From the NCBI GenBank assembly GCA_964402955.1, contig CAYOEZ010000155.1, forward strand, positions 1 to 11,777: DNA of 11,777 bases, read 5' to 3'. Made by a program: the position numbers and the translations under genes. Below, piece after piece: positions 1 to 5,988 of this stretch (the stretch's first letter is position 1; each line of letters starts with the position of its first letter). The notes under the pieces were generated by a model, which did no database searches, was not told the origin of the DNA, and worked only from the letters and a program-made list of their open reading frames with translations. This DNA comes from CAYOEZ01 sp964402955. Lineage in GTDB: Bacteria > Chloroflexota > DTOL01 > DAOUCN01.

Positions 1-15
1 TGACGAGAGGCGACC

Positions 16-723
16 ATGCCCCCTGGCACACAACACCTTCTGCCCTCCGCTCGTTTTGCCTTGCTGGTGCTCGTCTACCTTGAAGAAACCGGGCTGGAAC
101 CGCAACGGTTTGGCCCATCAGCGCGCTCAAAGTGGCGTGGCGTCATGCCTCGTCTGCGTGATGTCGACCTCTTTGAGCTGGCTGTGCGTGATACCGTGCG
201 CGCCAATCCTCTCCTGTTGTCTATCTTCACTGATCCATCGGCACGCAATGAGCTACGCGCTCTGTCCGATCTTGTCTGGAATCCGGAACTGAAACGTGTC
301 CAGGAGCTCGATTTGCCTCACATGCCAGCCGAGCAGGCCTATCTTCAGTGTGTAGAAGCGTTGGGCGTTGATCTCCCTCCGATGGACGCGGCGCTGCTGC
401 GCAGACGGACGCTCGACCGCTCGTCGCTGATTGCCGAGATGCCCAACGGCTGCGGCTATCCCAGCCTTCTGCTCTGCCAGGCGCACACCGTCATTGACCC
501 CTTGCACAACCTGCGTATCTTTGTCGACGGCCCTGAAGCCACAATGCTTGCCGCCTGGGCGATGCTGTTGCTGACCAGGCAACTGGAGCCGCCGTCGGGC
601 TGTATCGTCCCAGCATCGGCGCCTGAGGACATTCCTGCGCAACCGTTCGACGCTGTGTTGGTCTATCGCCCCGTGCCGTGGCTGGCCCAGCGTAAAGCGA
701 CGCCTGAAGCGATCATTCTATGA
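16..723 (+). CDS. Unrecognised 235-residue protein, first gene of the BREX-like operon
   Basis: I do not recognise this family. The ATG at 16 is preceded by a good ribosome binding site (GAGAGG at 5-10, five bases before the start). A TGA at 1-3 may be the stop of an upstream gene. The protein is soluble in character, with no signal peptide or convincing membrane segment. The N-terminal third looks helical (LLPSARFALLVLVYLEE near residues 8-24), followed by a mixed region and a hydrophobic helix near residues 175-190 (AAWAMLLLTRQL). I see no P-loop, nuclease or methyltransferase motif. Its TGA stop overlaps the ATG of the next gene (ATGA at 720-723), so the two are probably translationally coupled. 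That makes it a likely functional member of the brxA/brxB block. By position (just before brxA and brxB) it sits where brxE lies in type 6 BREX, but I see no sequence resemblance that would support the name. Confidence 0.8.
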   Translation: MPPGTQHLLPSARFALLVLVYLEETGLEPQRFGPSARSKWRGVMPRLRDVDLFELAVRDTVRANPLLLSIFTDPSARNELRALSDLVWNPELKRVQELDLPHMPAEQAYLQCVEALGVDLPPMDAALLRRRTLDRSSLIAEMPNGCGYPSLLLCQAHTVIDPLHNLRIFVDGPEATMLAAWAMLLLTRQLEPPSGCIVPASAPEDIPAQPFDAVLVYRPVPWLAQRKATPEAIIL

Positions 724-1505
724 CACCTATCTACCAGAGCATCACCAAACTCATATCGGAAGCCGATCTCGCCGTCTTGATGGACACGGCGAGGAGCGCC
801 TCGGATCTGCCCGCGCTGTGGGCCAGCGTGCAGGATCGACTGGCCGCGCCGTCGTCATTCAGCCGGAAGACGGTGTGCCGGATGTTCGCACAGTGGCATC
901 TGGATGGCACAGTGCCGAGCGCTGCGCCGGTTGTGCTGGCATGGCACGCCTTCCCTGATCCCACGATCCGACGAGAGATTGTTCACCTTGAGCGGTGCCG
1001 CCACCTCGGTCTTGTGGATGACTTCGTGCGCGCCTTCCTCCATCCCTGTTTGCAGACTGACAATGCCTGCGACTTGAGTATCGCTGATGTAGACGCCTAC
1101 GTTGCCGGGCGTCTGCCCACCGTGGCGCGATCAGCCCAGCAAGCCACGCGCATGAAGCTTTCGTATCTGCTGATCGGTGCCGGGATATTGCAGCGCAAGG
1201 AGAGCGACCGCGAAGGATGGCGCTGCACGCACTATCACACCACGTGGCAGGGGTGGCTCTACGGCCTGTATCGCGAGCTCGAAGACACAGGCAATCGTAA
1301 GCGGTCTGAACACTACGTCGTCCATGAGTCGCTCCTGACACGACGCTTGCTGCTCAAGACGAGCGACGCAACAAATCTGGTGGTCGAGGCAGTGCGGCGC
1401 GGCGCACTGGAGTACGAGACATTTGCCGGTGAGCGCTATGTGCGATTGGTGCACCCCGACGTTGCCGGCTTGATACGCGCCCTGAGCAAGCCGGGAGGCG
1501 TGTGA
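720..1505 (+). CDS. BrxA-like protein (DUF1819-type), probable BREX component
   Basis: This 261-residue protein has the layout of BrxA, a small helical, DNA-binding BREX protein of about 200 residues. The resemblance is best at residues 70-155. A helical stretch with conserved hydrophobics (VLAWHAFPDP, then LVDDFVRAFL at 98-107) is followed by a 'LSIADVDAYV' segment (119-128). After that comes a polar 'SAQQATRMKLSYLLIGAGIL' helix (138-157), matching the BrxA pattern of serine/threonine, K/R, then 'LL...G.l'. The C-terminal part (170-261) is longer than in typical BrxA and could be a lineage-specific extension. The start ATG overlaps the stop of the preceding gene (ATGA), and the next gene starts one base after this stop. 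The identification rests on remembered family patterns plus position before a brxB-sized gene and in the same island as pglX and brxC. Another helical DNA-binding protein is possible. Confidence 0.55.
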   Translation: MTPIYQSITKLISEADLAVLMDTARSASDLPALWASVQDRLAAPSSFSRKTVCRMFAQWHLDGTVPSAAPVVLAWHAFPDPTIRREIVHLERCRHLGLVDDFVRAFLHPCLQTDNACDLSIADVDAYVAGRLPTVARSAQQATRMKLSYLLIGAGILQRKESDREGWRCTHYHTTWQGWLYGLYRELEDTGNRKRSEHYVVHESLLTRRLLLKTSDATNLVVEAVRRGALEYETFAGERYVRLVHPDVAGLIRALSKPGGV

Positions 1506-1506
1506 G

Positions 1507-1995
1507 ATGGAGCTTGCACAGGCTGTCAAGGAGCTACGGGGGCGAATGCAGCGGCCCAAGAATACCAACCTGATCTACCTGCGCTTTCCGGTCGGCTTCG
1601 CGCCAGATGATCCGGCTGCGGACATGGCACGCGAACTCGGCATTGAGCCCATATCGGTCATGGGACTGCTTGTGGATCGCTTCGGCCCACACTGGGAGCG
1701 CTTGCTGACGGCTGAGAAACGCGGACAGATGGCTTCTGTTGGCGACCAACTGAAACAGGATTTGCTCGCCCGTGTCCAATCCACTCCATGCAGCGTTATC
1801 TGCGACACCGATGTCCTCTGCGCCTTCCCTGCGCTGAACCCGTCTGCCTTTCTCTATCCCCTGAGTACTGACCATGTGATTGTCGTTTCGTTGAAGGCCG
1901 ACCGGGTTGCCGCTGGCCTGCGCCTGTTGGGCGACGGCCCCATCTATCCCGTGGACATGTGTACGGTCTTGGATATCGCTAATGACATTCGATGA
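1507..1995 (+). CDS. Small protein in the brxB position (BrxB-like, or degenerate P-loop BrxF-like)
   Basis: This 162-residue protein has an ATG one base after the preceding stop and a strong ribosome binding site (GGGAGG at about 1493-1498). It shows an alternating beta/alpha pattern. A first strand (NLIYLRFP, residues 21-28) is followed by a helix with MARELGIE. A second segment is PISVMGLLVDRFG (48-60), then a charged helix (ERLLTAEKRGQ...LKQDLLARV). After this come two strands, CSVICDTDVLCAFP (95-108) and HVIVVSLKAD (123-132), and a final GDGPIYPVD (142-150). This ordering suits BrxB (DUF1788), which ends in a vFPG-like loop. It also suits a Walker-A-less relative of BrxF, where ICDTDVL would be the Walker-B strand. 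No GxxxxGK motif is present, so ATP hydrolysis is unlikely. It is the last gene before the 270-bp regulatory gap. The family call is tentative; the reading frame itself is well supported. Confidence 0.5.
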   Translation: MELAQAVKELRGRMQRPKNTNLIYLRFPVGFAPDDPAADMARELGIEPISVMGLLVDRFGPHWERLLTAEKRGQMASVGDQLKQDLLARVQSTPCSVICDTDVLCAFPALNPSAFLYPLSTDHVIVVSLKADRVAAGLRLLGDGPIYPVDMCTVLDIANDIR

Positions 1996-2004
1996 GATGA
2001 CGCT

Positions 2005-2062
2005 ATCTTGCAGTGCAACGAATAATCTTGCATGCAAGATAGTCTTCCTTGCACTGCAAGAT
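2005..2062. promoter_or_regulatory. Triple nested palindrome, probable operator array
   Basis: Three related palindromes lie in 58 bp just after the third gene. The central one (2025-2040) is a perfect 16-bp palindrome, ATCTTGCATGCAAGAT. The left arm (2005-2018), ATCTTGCAGTGCAA, and the right arm (2049-2062), TTGCACTGCAAGAT, are exact reverse complements of each other. Each is also a partly degraded version of the central site with one extra base at the dyad. The three dyads lie near 2013, 2032.5 and 2054, about two helical turns apart, so bound dimers would sit on one face of the DNA. This is the expected layout of an operator bound cooperatively by a helix-turn-helix regulator. The whole array could also fold as a cruciform or RNA hairpin. 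No matching regulator gene is visible in this window. Confidence 0.6.
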
Positions 2063-2082
2063 TGGACGCTGCAATTGGACGC
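2061..2082. repeat. Short direct repeat ATTGGACGC, two copies 13 bp apart
   Basis: The nonamer ATTGGACGC occurs at 2061-2069 and 2074-2082, directly after the triple palindrome. It contains TTGGAC, which resembles a -35 hexamer, but I see no matching -10 box at 16-18 bp from either copy. It may be part of the regulatory region or coincidental. Confidence 0.3.
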
Positions 2083-2112
2083 CACGGTATCGTCGCTCTT
2101 TTGTGGAGACGT

Positions 2113-2188
2113 CCCATAACGATACGGACATGGCACATAAGTTATGGGCCATGAAAGAAGAAGTTATGGACACGGCCCATAAGTTATG
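2113..2188. promoter_or_regulatory. Repeated CATAAGTTATG/CCCATAAC sites, second operator set
   Basis: A second motif family, different from the TTGCA sites, fills this stretch. CATAAGTTATG, an odd-centred palindrome, occurs at 2136-2146 and 2178-2188. The half-site CCCATAAC is at 2113-2120, with its reverse form GTTATGG(G) at 2141-2148 and 2163-2169. GTTATG elements start at 2141, 2163 and 2183, spaced 22 and 20 bp apart, again about two helical turns. GGCCCATAAG and TTATGGGCC flanks extend the symmetry of the two full sites. The spacing suggests several dimers of one regulator binding upstream of the methyltransferase gene. They lie upstream of the candidate -10 at 2218-2223, where the -35 is poor, which would suit an activator. 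That functional reading is inference. Confidence 0.5.
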
Positions 2189-2214
2189 AACGGCGCTCCC
2201 ATCTCTATTCGACA

Positions 2215-2235
2215 TTGTAGAATACCTTTCTACAA
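2215..2235. promoter_or_regulatory. Perfect inverted repeat TTGTAGAA-N5-TTCTACAA overlapping a candidate -10
   Basis: Arms at 2215-2222 and 2228-2235 are perfect 8-bp reverse complements separated by TACCT. The left arm contains TAGAAT (2218-2223), one mismatch from the bacterial -10 consensus. No good -35 lies 16-18 bp upstream (the bases are GC-rich around 2194-2201). The site is 31 bp before the ATG of the pglX-like gene. A repressor bound here would cover the promoter. As RNA it could form a small hairpin in the leader. It is a third motif, unrelated in sequence to the two operator sets upstream. No other content is seen in 2189-2214 or 2236-2266. Confidence 0.5.
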
Positions 2236-2266
2236 CCAAAGATCAGCGCCCCTTCAGCGTTGAATC

Positions 2267-2737
2267 ATGTTCGACCAAGGCCAAACGCCCATGCTACGTG
2301 ACCTTTTCGGCGAACCCATCCCGGACAAGAAACCACGCCGCGGCAAGACGTCGCCCGACGCCCAGCCGGCCGCCAAGCTGGCGCGCTCGCCGCGCCAGCT
2401 TGCCCTGCGCTCCGCCGGCGCTGAGCTGGGCGACCTGGTGGGCCGCCTCAAGCCCCTACACAAGCGGCTGGAGGACGACCTAACGCGCACGCTGGCCGCC
2501 GAACCTGTCATTCAACAGCAGGTAGTCGCGCAGTGCCGCGATTTGTCGCAGCGTGAGGGCGTGGCTGTTAGCCAGAAGCAGTACGTGCGCACCGCTGCCG
2601 TTGTCTACACCTTGCAGGCGCTCTTCCTGCGCGTAGCCGAGGACTTCGGCCTCTTCCCCACCCAGGCCTGCAAAATCGCCAAGCGCGGCGACATCTTCCA
2701 AACTGCGCAACCTCACCCCGCGCCTGACCTGGGCTGA
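2267..2737 (+). CDS. PglX-like methyltransferase, N-terminal fragment
   Basis: This 156-residue fragment starts at ATG 2267; a second ATG in frame at 2291 (MLRDLFGEP) is also possible. No clear ribosome binding site precedes either. Residues 1-45 are basic and probably disordered (KKPRRGKTS). Residues 45-140 are helical and end in ALFLRVAEDFGLFP, the conserved LFxRxxEDxGL-type segment found before the catalytic domain of PglX and type IIG enzymes. After KRGDIF the frame runs into about ten unrelated residues and stops. The authentic continuation (KLRNLTPRLTWADYLEYAV) lies in the frame that starts one base later at 2700. The fragment lacks the AdoMet-binding and catalytic motifs, so alone it should not methylate DNA. 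Confidence 0.65.
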   Translation: MFDQGQTPMLRDLFGEPIPDKKPRRGKTSPDAQPAAKLARSPRQLALRSAGAELGDLVGRLKPLHKRLEDDLTRTLAAEPVIQQQVVAQCRDLSQREGVAVSQKQYVRTAAVVYTLQALFLRVAEDFGLFPTQACKIAKRGDIFQTAQPHPAPDLG

Positions 2738-2753
2738 CTACCTGGAATACGCT

Positions 2754-3920
2754 GTGCGCGACATGGCCTATCTACCCGTGGCCTACGACCTGTTCAAGGA
2801 GACCGGCTACGAGCTGATTGCGCCATCGAGCGATCTTGCCCATGACCTGCTCGACGCCGTAGCCTCTCTGCCCTTGCTGCATGACATGGACACACGCGCC
2901 CTGGGCGACCTCTATGAGCACCTGATGGACGAGGACGAGCGCAAGCGCCTGGGCTACTACACGACGCCCGATTTCATCATTGATTTCCTGCTTGAACGCA
3001 CGCTTGAGCCTGCTATCAGGGAGTTTGGCGTGCACGAGCTGCGCTACCTGGACCTCGCTACCGGCACCGGCCACTTCCTGGTGCGCGCCTATCGCGTCCT
3101 GGACAAGTACCTTGCGCGCGAGGATCCCGATCTCTCGCCCTTGCAGCGCTTTGAGCGCATTGTCGAGAACAACCTCTTCGGCATTGACGTCTCCGAGTTT
3201 GCTACCCGCATCACCCTTTTCCGCCTGTTCCTGGAGGGCGTGCGCCTGGCGCAGAAAGAGGGCAGAGACCCCGCCGCCTGGGGCGTGGACATCACCTTCA
3301 ACGTCTACACGGCCAACAGCCTGATCAAGCTGCCGCAAGAGCAGATAGATGCGCCGCTGTTCGAGGACGGCCAGCCGCCCCGCCGCGAGGGTGACCGCAT
3401 CGCCCGCTGGTACCAGCGTGAGCTAACCCACCTGCGCGTCGACCTGAAGGATGCCCTGCTCAAGCACTTCCACGTCATCAACGCCAACCCACCCTATGTG
3501 CGCATCCACACCCAGGGAGCGCAGGTGGTGGCGCCGGTCGACGGCCACTGGGAGACGGTGGACTTTGTGGGCTACCTGCGCCGGGAGTATGAGACAACGC
3601 ATAGCCAGTTTGACCTGTCTGTTCCGTTCACGGAGCGCGGCCTGGGCCTGCTTGTTGCCGGCGGCTACCTGGGCTACATTACCAGCAGTAAGTTCTGCAA
3701 GCAGGTCTATGGCGCCAAACTGGCCCGCCTGCTTGCGGGCGAGACCTGCCGCCTGCTCGTCTTTGCCGACCTGACCGACGCGCAGGTATTCGAGGCTGGC
3801 ACGTACCCTGCGCTCATTGTTCTGCAGCGGCCCGCGGACGGCGCGCAGGTCGCGCCCGATGTGCCGGTGGAGGTGTTGGCTACCTACCAGCCCCCGGCCA
3901 CGACGCGCGAGGAGACATGA
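2754..3920 (+). CDS. PglX-like methyltransferase, catalytic core fragment
   Basis: This frame holds the N6-adenine methyltransferase core. Motif X is LGYYTTPDFIIDFLL. Motif I is DLATGTGHF (3051-3077, from residue 100 counted from 2754). The catalytic motif IV NPPY is at 3486-3497 (residue 245). These bind AdoMet and flip and methylate adenine. The frame is open from at least 2700, and the residues KLRNLTPRLTWADYLEYAV before the ATG at 2754 continue the family sequence. The ATG used here is therefore only the first start codon after the frameshift, not a natural start. The C-terminal end, TTREET, runs into TGA at 3918-3920. The next frame continues immediately and in phase with DALMRLISETG, so the stop looks like an interruption inside one protein, for example CGA changed to TGA. 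Confidence 0.75.
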   Translation: MRDMAYLPVAYDLFKETGYELIAPSSDLAHDLLDAVASLPLLHDMDTRALGDLYEHLMDEDERKRLGYYTTPDFIIDFLLERTLEPAIREFGVHELRYLDLATGTGHFLVRAYRVLDKYLAREDPDLSPLQRFERIVENNLFGIDVSEFATRITLFRLFLEGVRLAQKEGRDPAAWGVDITFNVYTANSLIKLPQEQIDAPLFEDGQPPRREGDRIARWYQRELTHLRVDLKDALLKHFHVINANPPYVRIHTQGAQVVAPVDGHWETVDFVGYLRREYETTHSQFDLSVPFTERGLGLLVAGGYLGYITSSKFCKQVYGAKLARLLAGETCRLLVFADLTDAQVFEAGTYPALIVLQRPADGAQVAPDVPVEVLATYQPPATTREET

Positions 3921-3929
3921 GATGCACTG

Positions 3930-5555
3930 ATGCGGCTAATCAGCGAGACGGGCGACGTCTTCAGGGACTACGCCGGGCATTACCAGGAGCGGCAGGGCCA
4001 TTTTCGCTCTCATCCCTGGACCCTGCGTCGCAGCCAGCGCGACCTGCTGGCCCGCATCAAAGTCGCATCGGACAAGACGCTGGCCGAGTGTGTGGAGCGC
4101 ATCGGCTATGACTTCCAGACATGTGCCGACCCCATCTTCTGTGACTACATCACCGAGAGCTTCATCCGCCGCCAGCGGTTGGAGCGCGAGATCTGCCTGC
4201 CTTGCCTACGCGGCGAGAACATCCGCAACTGGACGGCCACCTGGCACGGGAACAGGAAGCACCAGCAGGCCTATGTCATTGCTCTGCACGGAAGAGATGG
4301 CAGCCGCCTCTCGGATGACCAAATGGCCAAGTATCCAAATGCTCTCCGGTTCCTCCAAAGGTACCGCCGCCACCTCGATGAACGGCGAATCCATTCCTCA
4401 AGCATGGCCGAAATGGGTATCCGCTGGTACGAACTCACGCAAGCGACCTTTCGCATGGGCGTGCCGAAGATCGTGTTCGCCAGTGTCGTGACTCATGGAC
4501 ACTTCTGGTTGGACTCGACGGGTATGTTCATCCTAAAGCATCCCGCACAGGACATGTACCTGTGCCAGGATGCGGAGCTGCCTGGTCCCCACTTGGAGGG
4601 GGTCCTGAACTCCTCTGTTGTGAACTTCATTGTGTCTAGGTCAGCATCACGTCTCCAGAATAAGTACATGGAGTTTGTGGAAAAGTCCTTAGCTCGTGTG
4701 CCAATGCTGTCGAGCGACACCCAAGCGTGGGAGAATGTATCCATCGGTGCTGACCAAGTAAAGCAGTTGGTCAGAGGAATGCAAGGATGTTCTGCGTTCA
4801 ATGTCATCAGACAAGCCAAGTTCGAGTCTCTGCAGCGTCTTCGGTCACTGGTCGGCGAGGCTTCCAGACAGCGTGCGGCCGCGCTTAGGTTGCTTCCTGG
4901 GGCGCAGCAGCAACTCGATCGTGCGGTGGCCCTACTTTATGCTATCTCGGACGAAGATGCGGTCGCAGAACTGATCTCGGAGCCGTATCGCCGACCGTGG
5001 ACTTATCCCCGTTTTGAAGATGATTTCCTATTCGAGAGCCTTGACTACATCTCTGATTTGATCGAAGAGCAATTTGCTGCCCAGCGGGCGGGCCAGGAAA
5101 GACCGCTGGCCCCTGCAGAGATTGCTGCCGTGCTGGCGAGCAACCCGAAGTTCGAGCCGCTGCGCGCTGTCTACTACGGCGGCAAGCCGGTCGGCGCCGA
5201 GCAGTTCGTGCGCGAGTGCATGGACTGGGACTGCCGGCCCATCCCCTTCGACCAGGAGTCTGTGCTGGTGGGGCGCAAGCCCAAGCGGGTGGACGTGCTG
5301 CACGAGCGCTTCTTCCGCTTCGACAGCGTCAACCGCAATTCATACGGCTGGACGGGCTGGAGCGCCGAGGCGCAGGCCAGCGTCTTCCTCACCCTGGCCG
5401 AGCGCGCGCCAGACAAGGCGCCCTACTATCGCTGGGTGGCGCGGCTGATTGACCTGCCGGAAGAGTCGCCGGACATCAGCGATCCCGACGTGCGCGCCGG
5501 GTTGCGCGAGATCATCGGCGATGCGAAGCCGTGGCCGTATGTGGTGATGGAGTAG
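3930..5555 (+). CDS. PglX-like methyltransferase, target-recognition and C-terminal fragment
   Basis: This 541-residue frame is in phase with the catalytic core, nine bases after the TGA. It contains the target-recognition region (roughly residues 60-310) and a conserved C-terminal region (about 330-541, DEDAVAELISEPYRRPWTY, then tryptophan-rich NSYGWTGWSAEAQ, ending PWPYVVME). This is the half that gives PglX its DNA site specificity. GAGGAGA at about 3909-3915 could serve as a ribosome binding site but lies 14 bases from ATG 3930, longer than usual. Separate translation as a specificity subunit is possible but not well supported. The stretch from about 4260 to 4860 is visibly less GC-rich at third positions than its flanks, as expected if the recognition domain was exchanged. 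Its TAG stop at 5553-5555 is followed within 25 bases by the brxC-derived repeats. Confidence 0.7.
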   Translation: MRLISETGDVFRDYAGHYQERQGHFRSHPWTLRRSQRDLLARIKVASDKTLAECVERIGYDFQTCADPIFCDYITESFIRRQRLEREICLPCLRGENIRNWTATWHGNRKHQQAYVIALHGRDGSRLSDDQMAKYPNALRFLQRYRRHLDERRIHSSSMAEMGIRWYELTQATFRMGVPKIVFASVVTHGHFWLDSTGMFILKHPAQDMYLCQDAELPGPHLEGVLNSSVVNFIVSRSASRLQNKYMEFVEKSLARVPMLSSDTQAWENVSIGADQVKQLVRGMQGCSAFNVIRQAKFESLQRLRSLVGEASRQRAAALRLLPGAQQQLDRAVALLYAISDEDAVAELISEPYRRPWTYPRFEDDFLFESLDYISDLIEEQFAAQRAGQERPLAPAEIAAVLASNPKFEPLRAVYYGGKPVGAEQFVRECMDWDCRPIPFDQESVLVGRKPKRVDVLHERFFRFDSVNRNSYGWTGWSAEAQASVFLTLAERAPDKAPYYRWVARLIDLPEESPDISDPDVRAGLREIIGDAKPWPYVVME

Positions 5556-5579
5556 CGTCTGGCGATCAACTTTGTAGGT

Positions 5580-5746
5580 CCCCGCACGTCGTCAAAGTCG
5601 GCGAGATCAACGACGAGCAGCGCAAGACTTACCATGCCCGGGAGTGCGAATTAAGTCCAGGTGATGAGATTGGACCAGATCTGATGAGATTCATGATGAG
5701 ATTCCGGCGCTGCTGCCGTAGACACCAGCCTCGAGAGCGAGGGTAG
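5580..5746 (+). pseudogene. Partial brxC 5'-end copy A
   Basis: From about 5585 the frame reads HVVKVGEINDEQRK and then YHARE, matching residues of the brxC N-terminus (LVIKVGEINDDKRK, FHARE). The first ~20 codons seen in copies B and C are missing, replaced by DNA that follows the pglX stop. After HARE the frame diverges into unrelated arginine-rich residues and ends at about 5746. No proper start codon is evident (GTG 5531 lies inside the end of pglX in another frame), so this is probably an untranslated remnant. Confidence 0.7.
5662..5703. repeat. Three TGATGAGATT repeats in the first spacer
   Basis: TGATGAGATT occurs at 5662-5671, 5682-5691 and 5694-5703. The same trio recurs in the second spacer at 5890-5899, 5910-5919 and 5922-5931 (the last as TGACGAGATT), with identical 20- and 12-bp spacings. 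It belongs to the 228-bp unit and is absent before the genuine brxC start. It could be a binding site or recombination core. Confidence 0.5.
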
Positions 5747-5760
5747 AGGGAGATGTTGCC

Positions 5761-5892
5761 ATGACCCTGCGTATTCGCGACGTCATTGCTATCCCAGAAA
5801 CGAAGCCATCGCTCGTCGTCAAAGTAGGCGAGATCAACGACGAGCAGCGCAAGGCCCTCCACGCCCGGGAGCGTATTATAGCTTCCAGGTGA
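5761..5892 (+). pseudogene. Short brxC 5'-end copy B, potential 43-residue peptide
   Basis: ATG 5761 with a good ribosome binding site (GGGAGA about seven bases upstream) opens a 43-codon frame that begins MTLRIRDVIAIPETKPSL. It continues through KVGEINDEQRK and LHARE, then ends IIASR at TGA 5890-5892. It corresponds to the first ~40 residues of BrxC, before the Walker A motif, and breaks off at the same point (HARE) as copy A. It is the best-preserved copy and shows what an unbroken BrxC start looks like. It could be translated into a small basic peptide, or be a non-functional relic. Confidence 0.7.
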
Positions 5893-5988
5893 TGAGATTA
5901 GGCCAGACCTGATGAGATTCATGACGAGATTCCGGCTCTTCTGCTATGGACACCTGCCCCGAGGGCGAGAGTCGGGGGAGATGTTGCC

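Larger units (their letters stand above)
2267..5555 (+). pseudogene. pglX: PglX-like adenine-N6 DNA methyltransferase, broken by a frameshift and an in-frame stop
   Basis: The three reading frames at 2267-2737, 2754-3920 and 3930-5555 together form one protein. With one extra base removed near 2698 and the TGA at 3918-3920 read as a residue, it would be about 1095 residues, close to the usual PglX length of about 1100-1200. Order of parts: a helical N-terminal region, a gamma-type N6-adenine methyltransferase core with DLATGTGHF and NPPY, then a target-recognition and C-terminal region. No PD-(D/E)XK nuclease motif is visible at the N-terminus, which favours BREX PglX over a type IIG restriction enzyme. 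In BREX, PglX methylates self DNA and is required for defence. The operator-rich region upstream suggests its own promoter. As written the gene cannot make a full-length enzyme by standard decoding, although sequence error at these two sites would explain everything equally well. Confidence 0.7.

Noticed and set aside
859..1341. 160-codon minus-strand frame across the brxA-like gene
   Set aside because: Arginine- and serine-rich composition typical of an out-of-frame shadow in GC-rich DNA, with no ribosome binding site and no motif.
1907..2119. 70-codon plus-strand frame spanning the end of the brxB-like gene and the palindrome region
   Set aside because: It starts inside another gene, crosses the operator array and shows no family resemblance or ribosome binding site.
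2267..2737. Type IIG restriction-modification enzyme instead of PglX
   Set aside because: No PD-(D/E)XK motif is visible before the methyltransferase core, and the neighbours are BREX-like. Not fully excluded because the gene is broken.
3918..3920. TGA read as an amino acid through an alternative genetic code
   Set aside because: Several intact genes in this window end in TGA with tightly coupled starts (721, 1503, 6780, 7592, 10992), so TGA is an ordinary stop here.
3917..4111. ATGA overlap at 3917-3920 as a coupled new gene (64 codons)
   Set aside because: That frame gives a low-complexity product that ends early and runs over the conserved PglX frame, so the ATGA is coincidental.
5662..5931. 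Spacer repeats as a CRISPR array
   Set aside because: The repeated unit is 228 bp, contains coding sequence of a neighbouring gene, and has only two to three copies without unique spacers.
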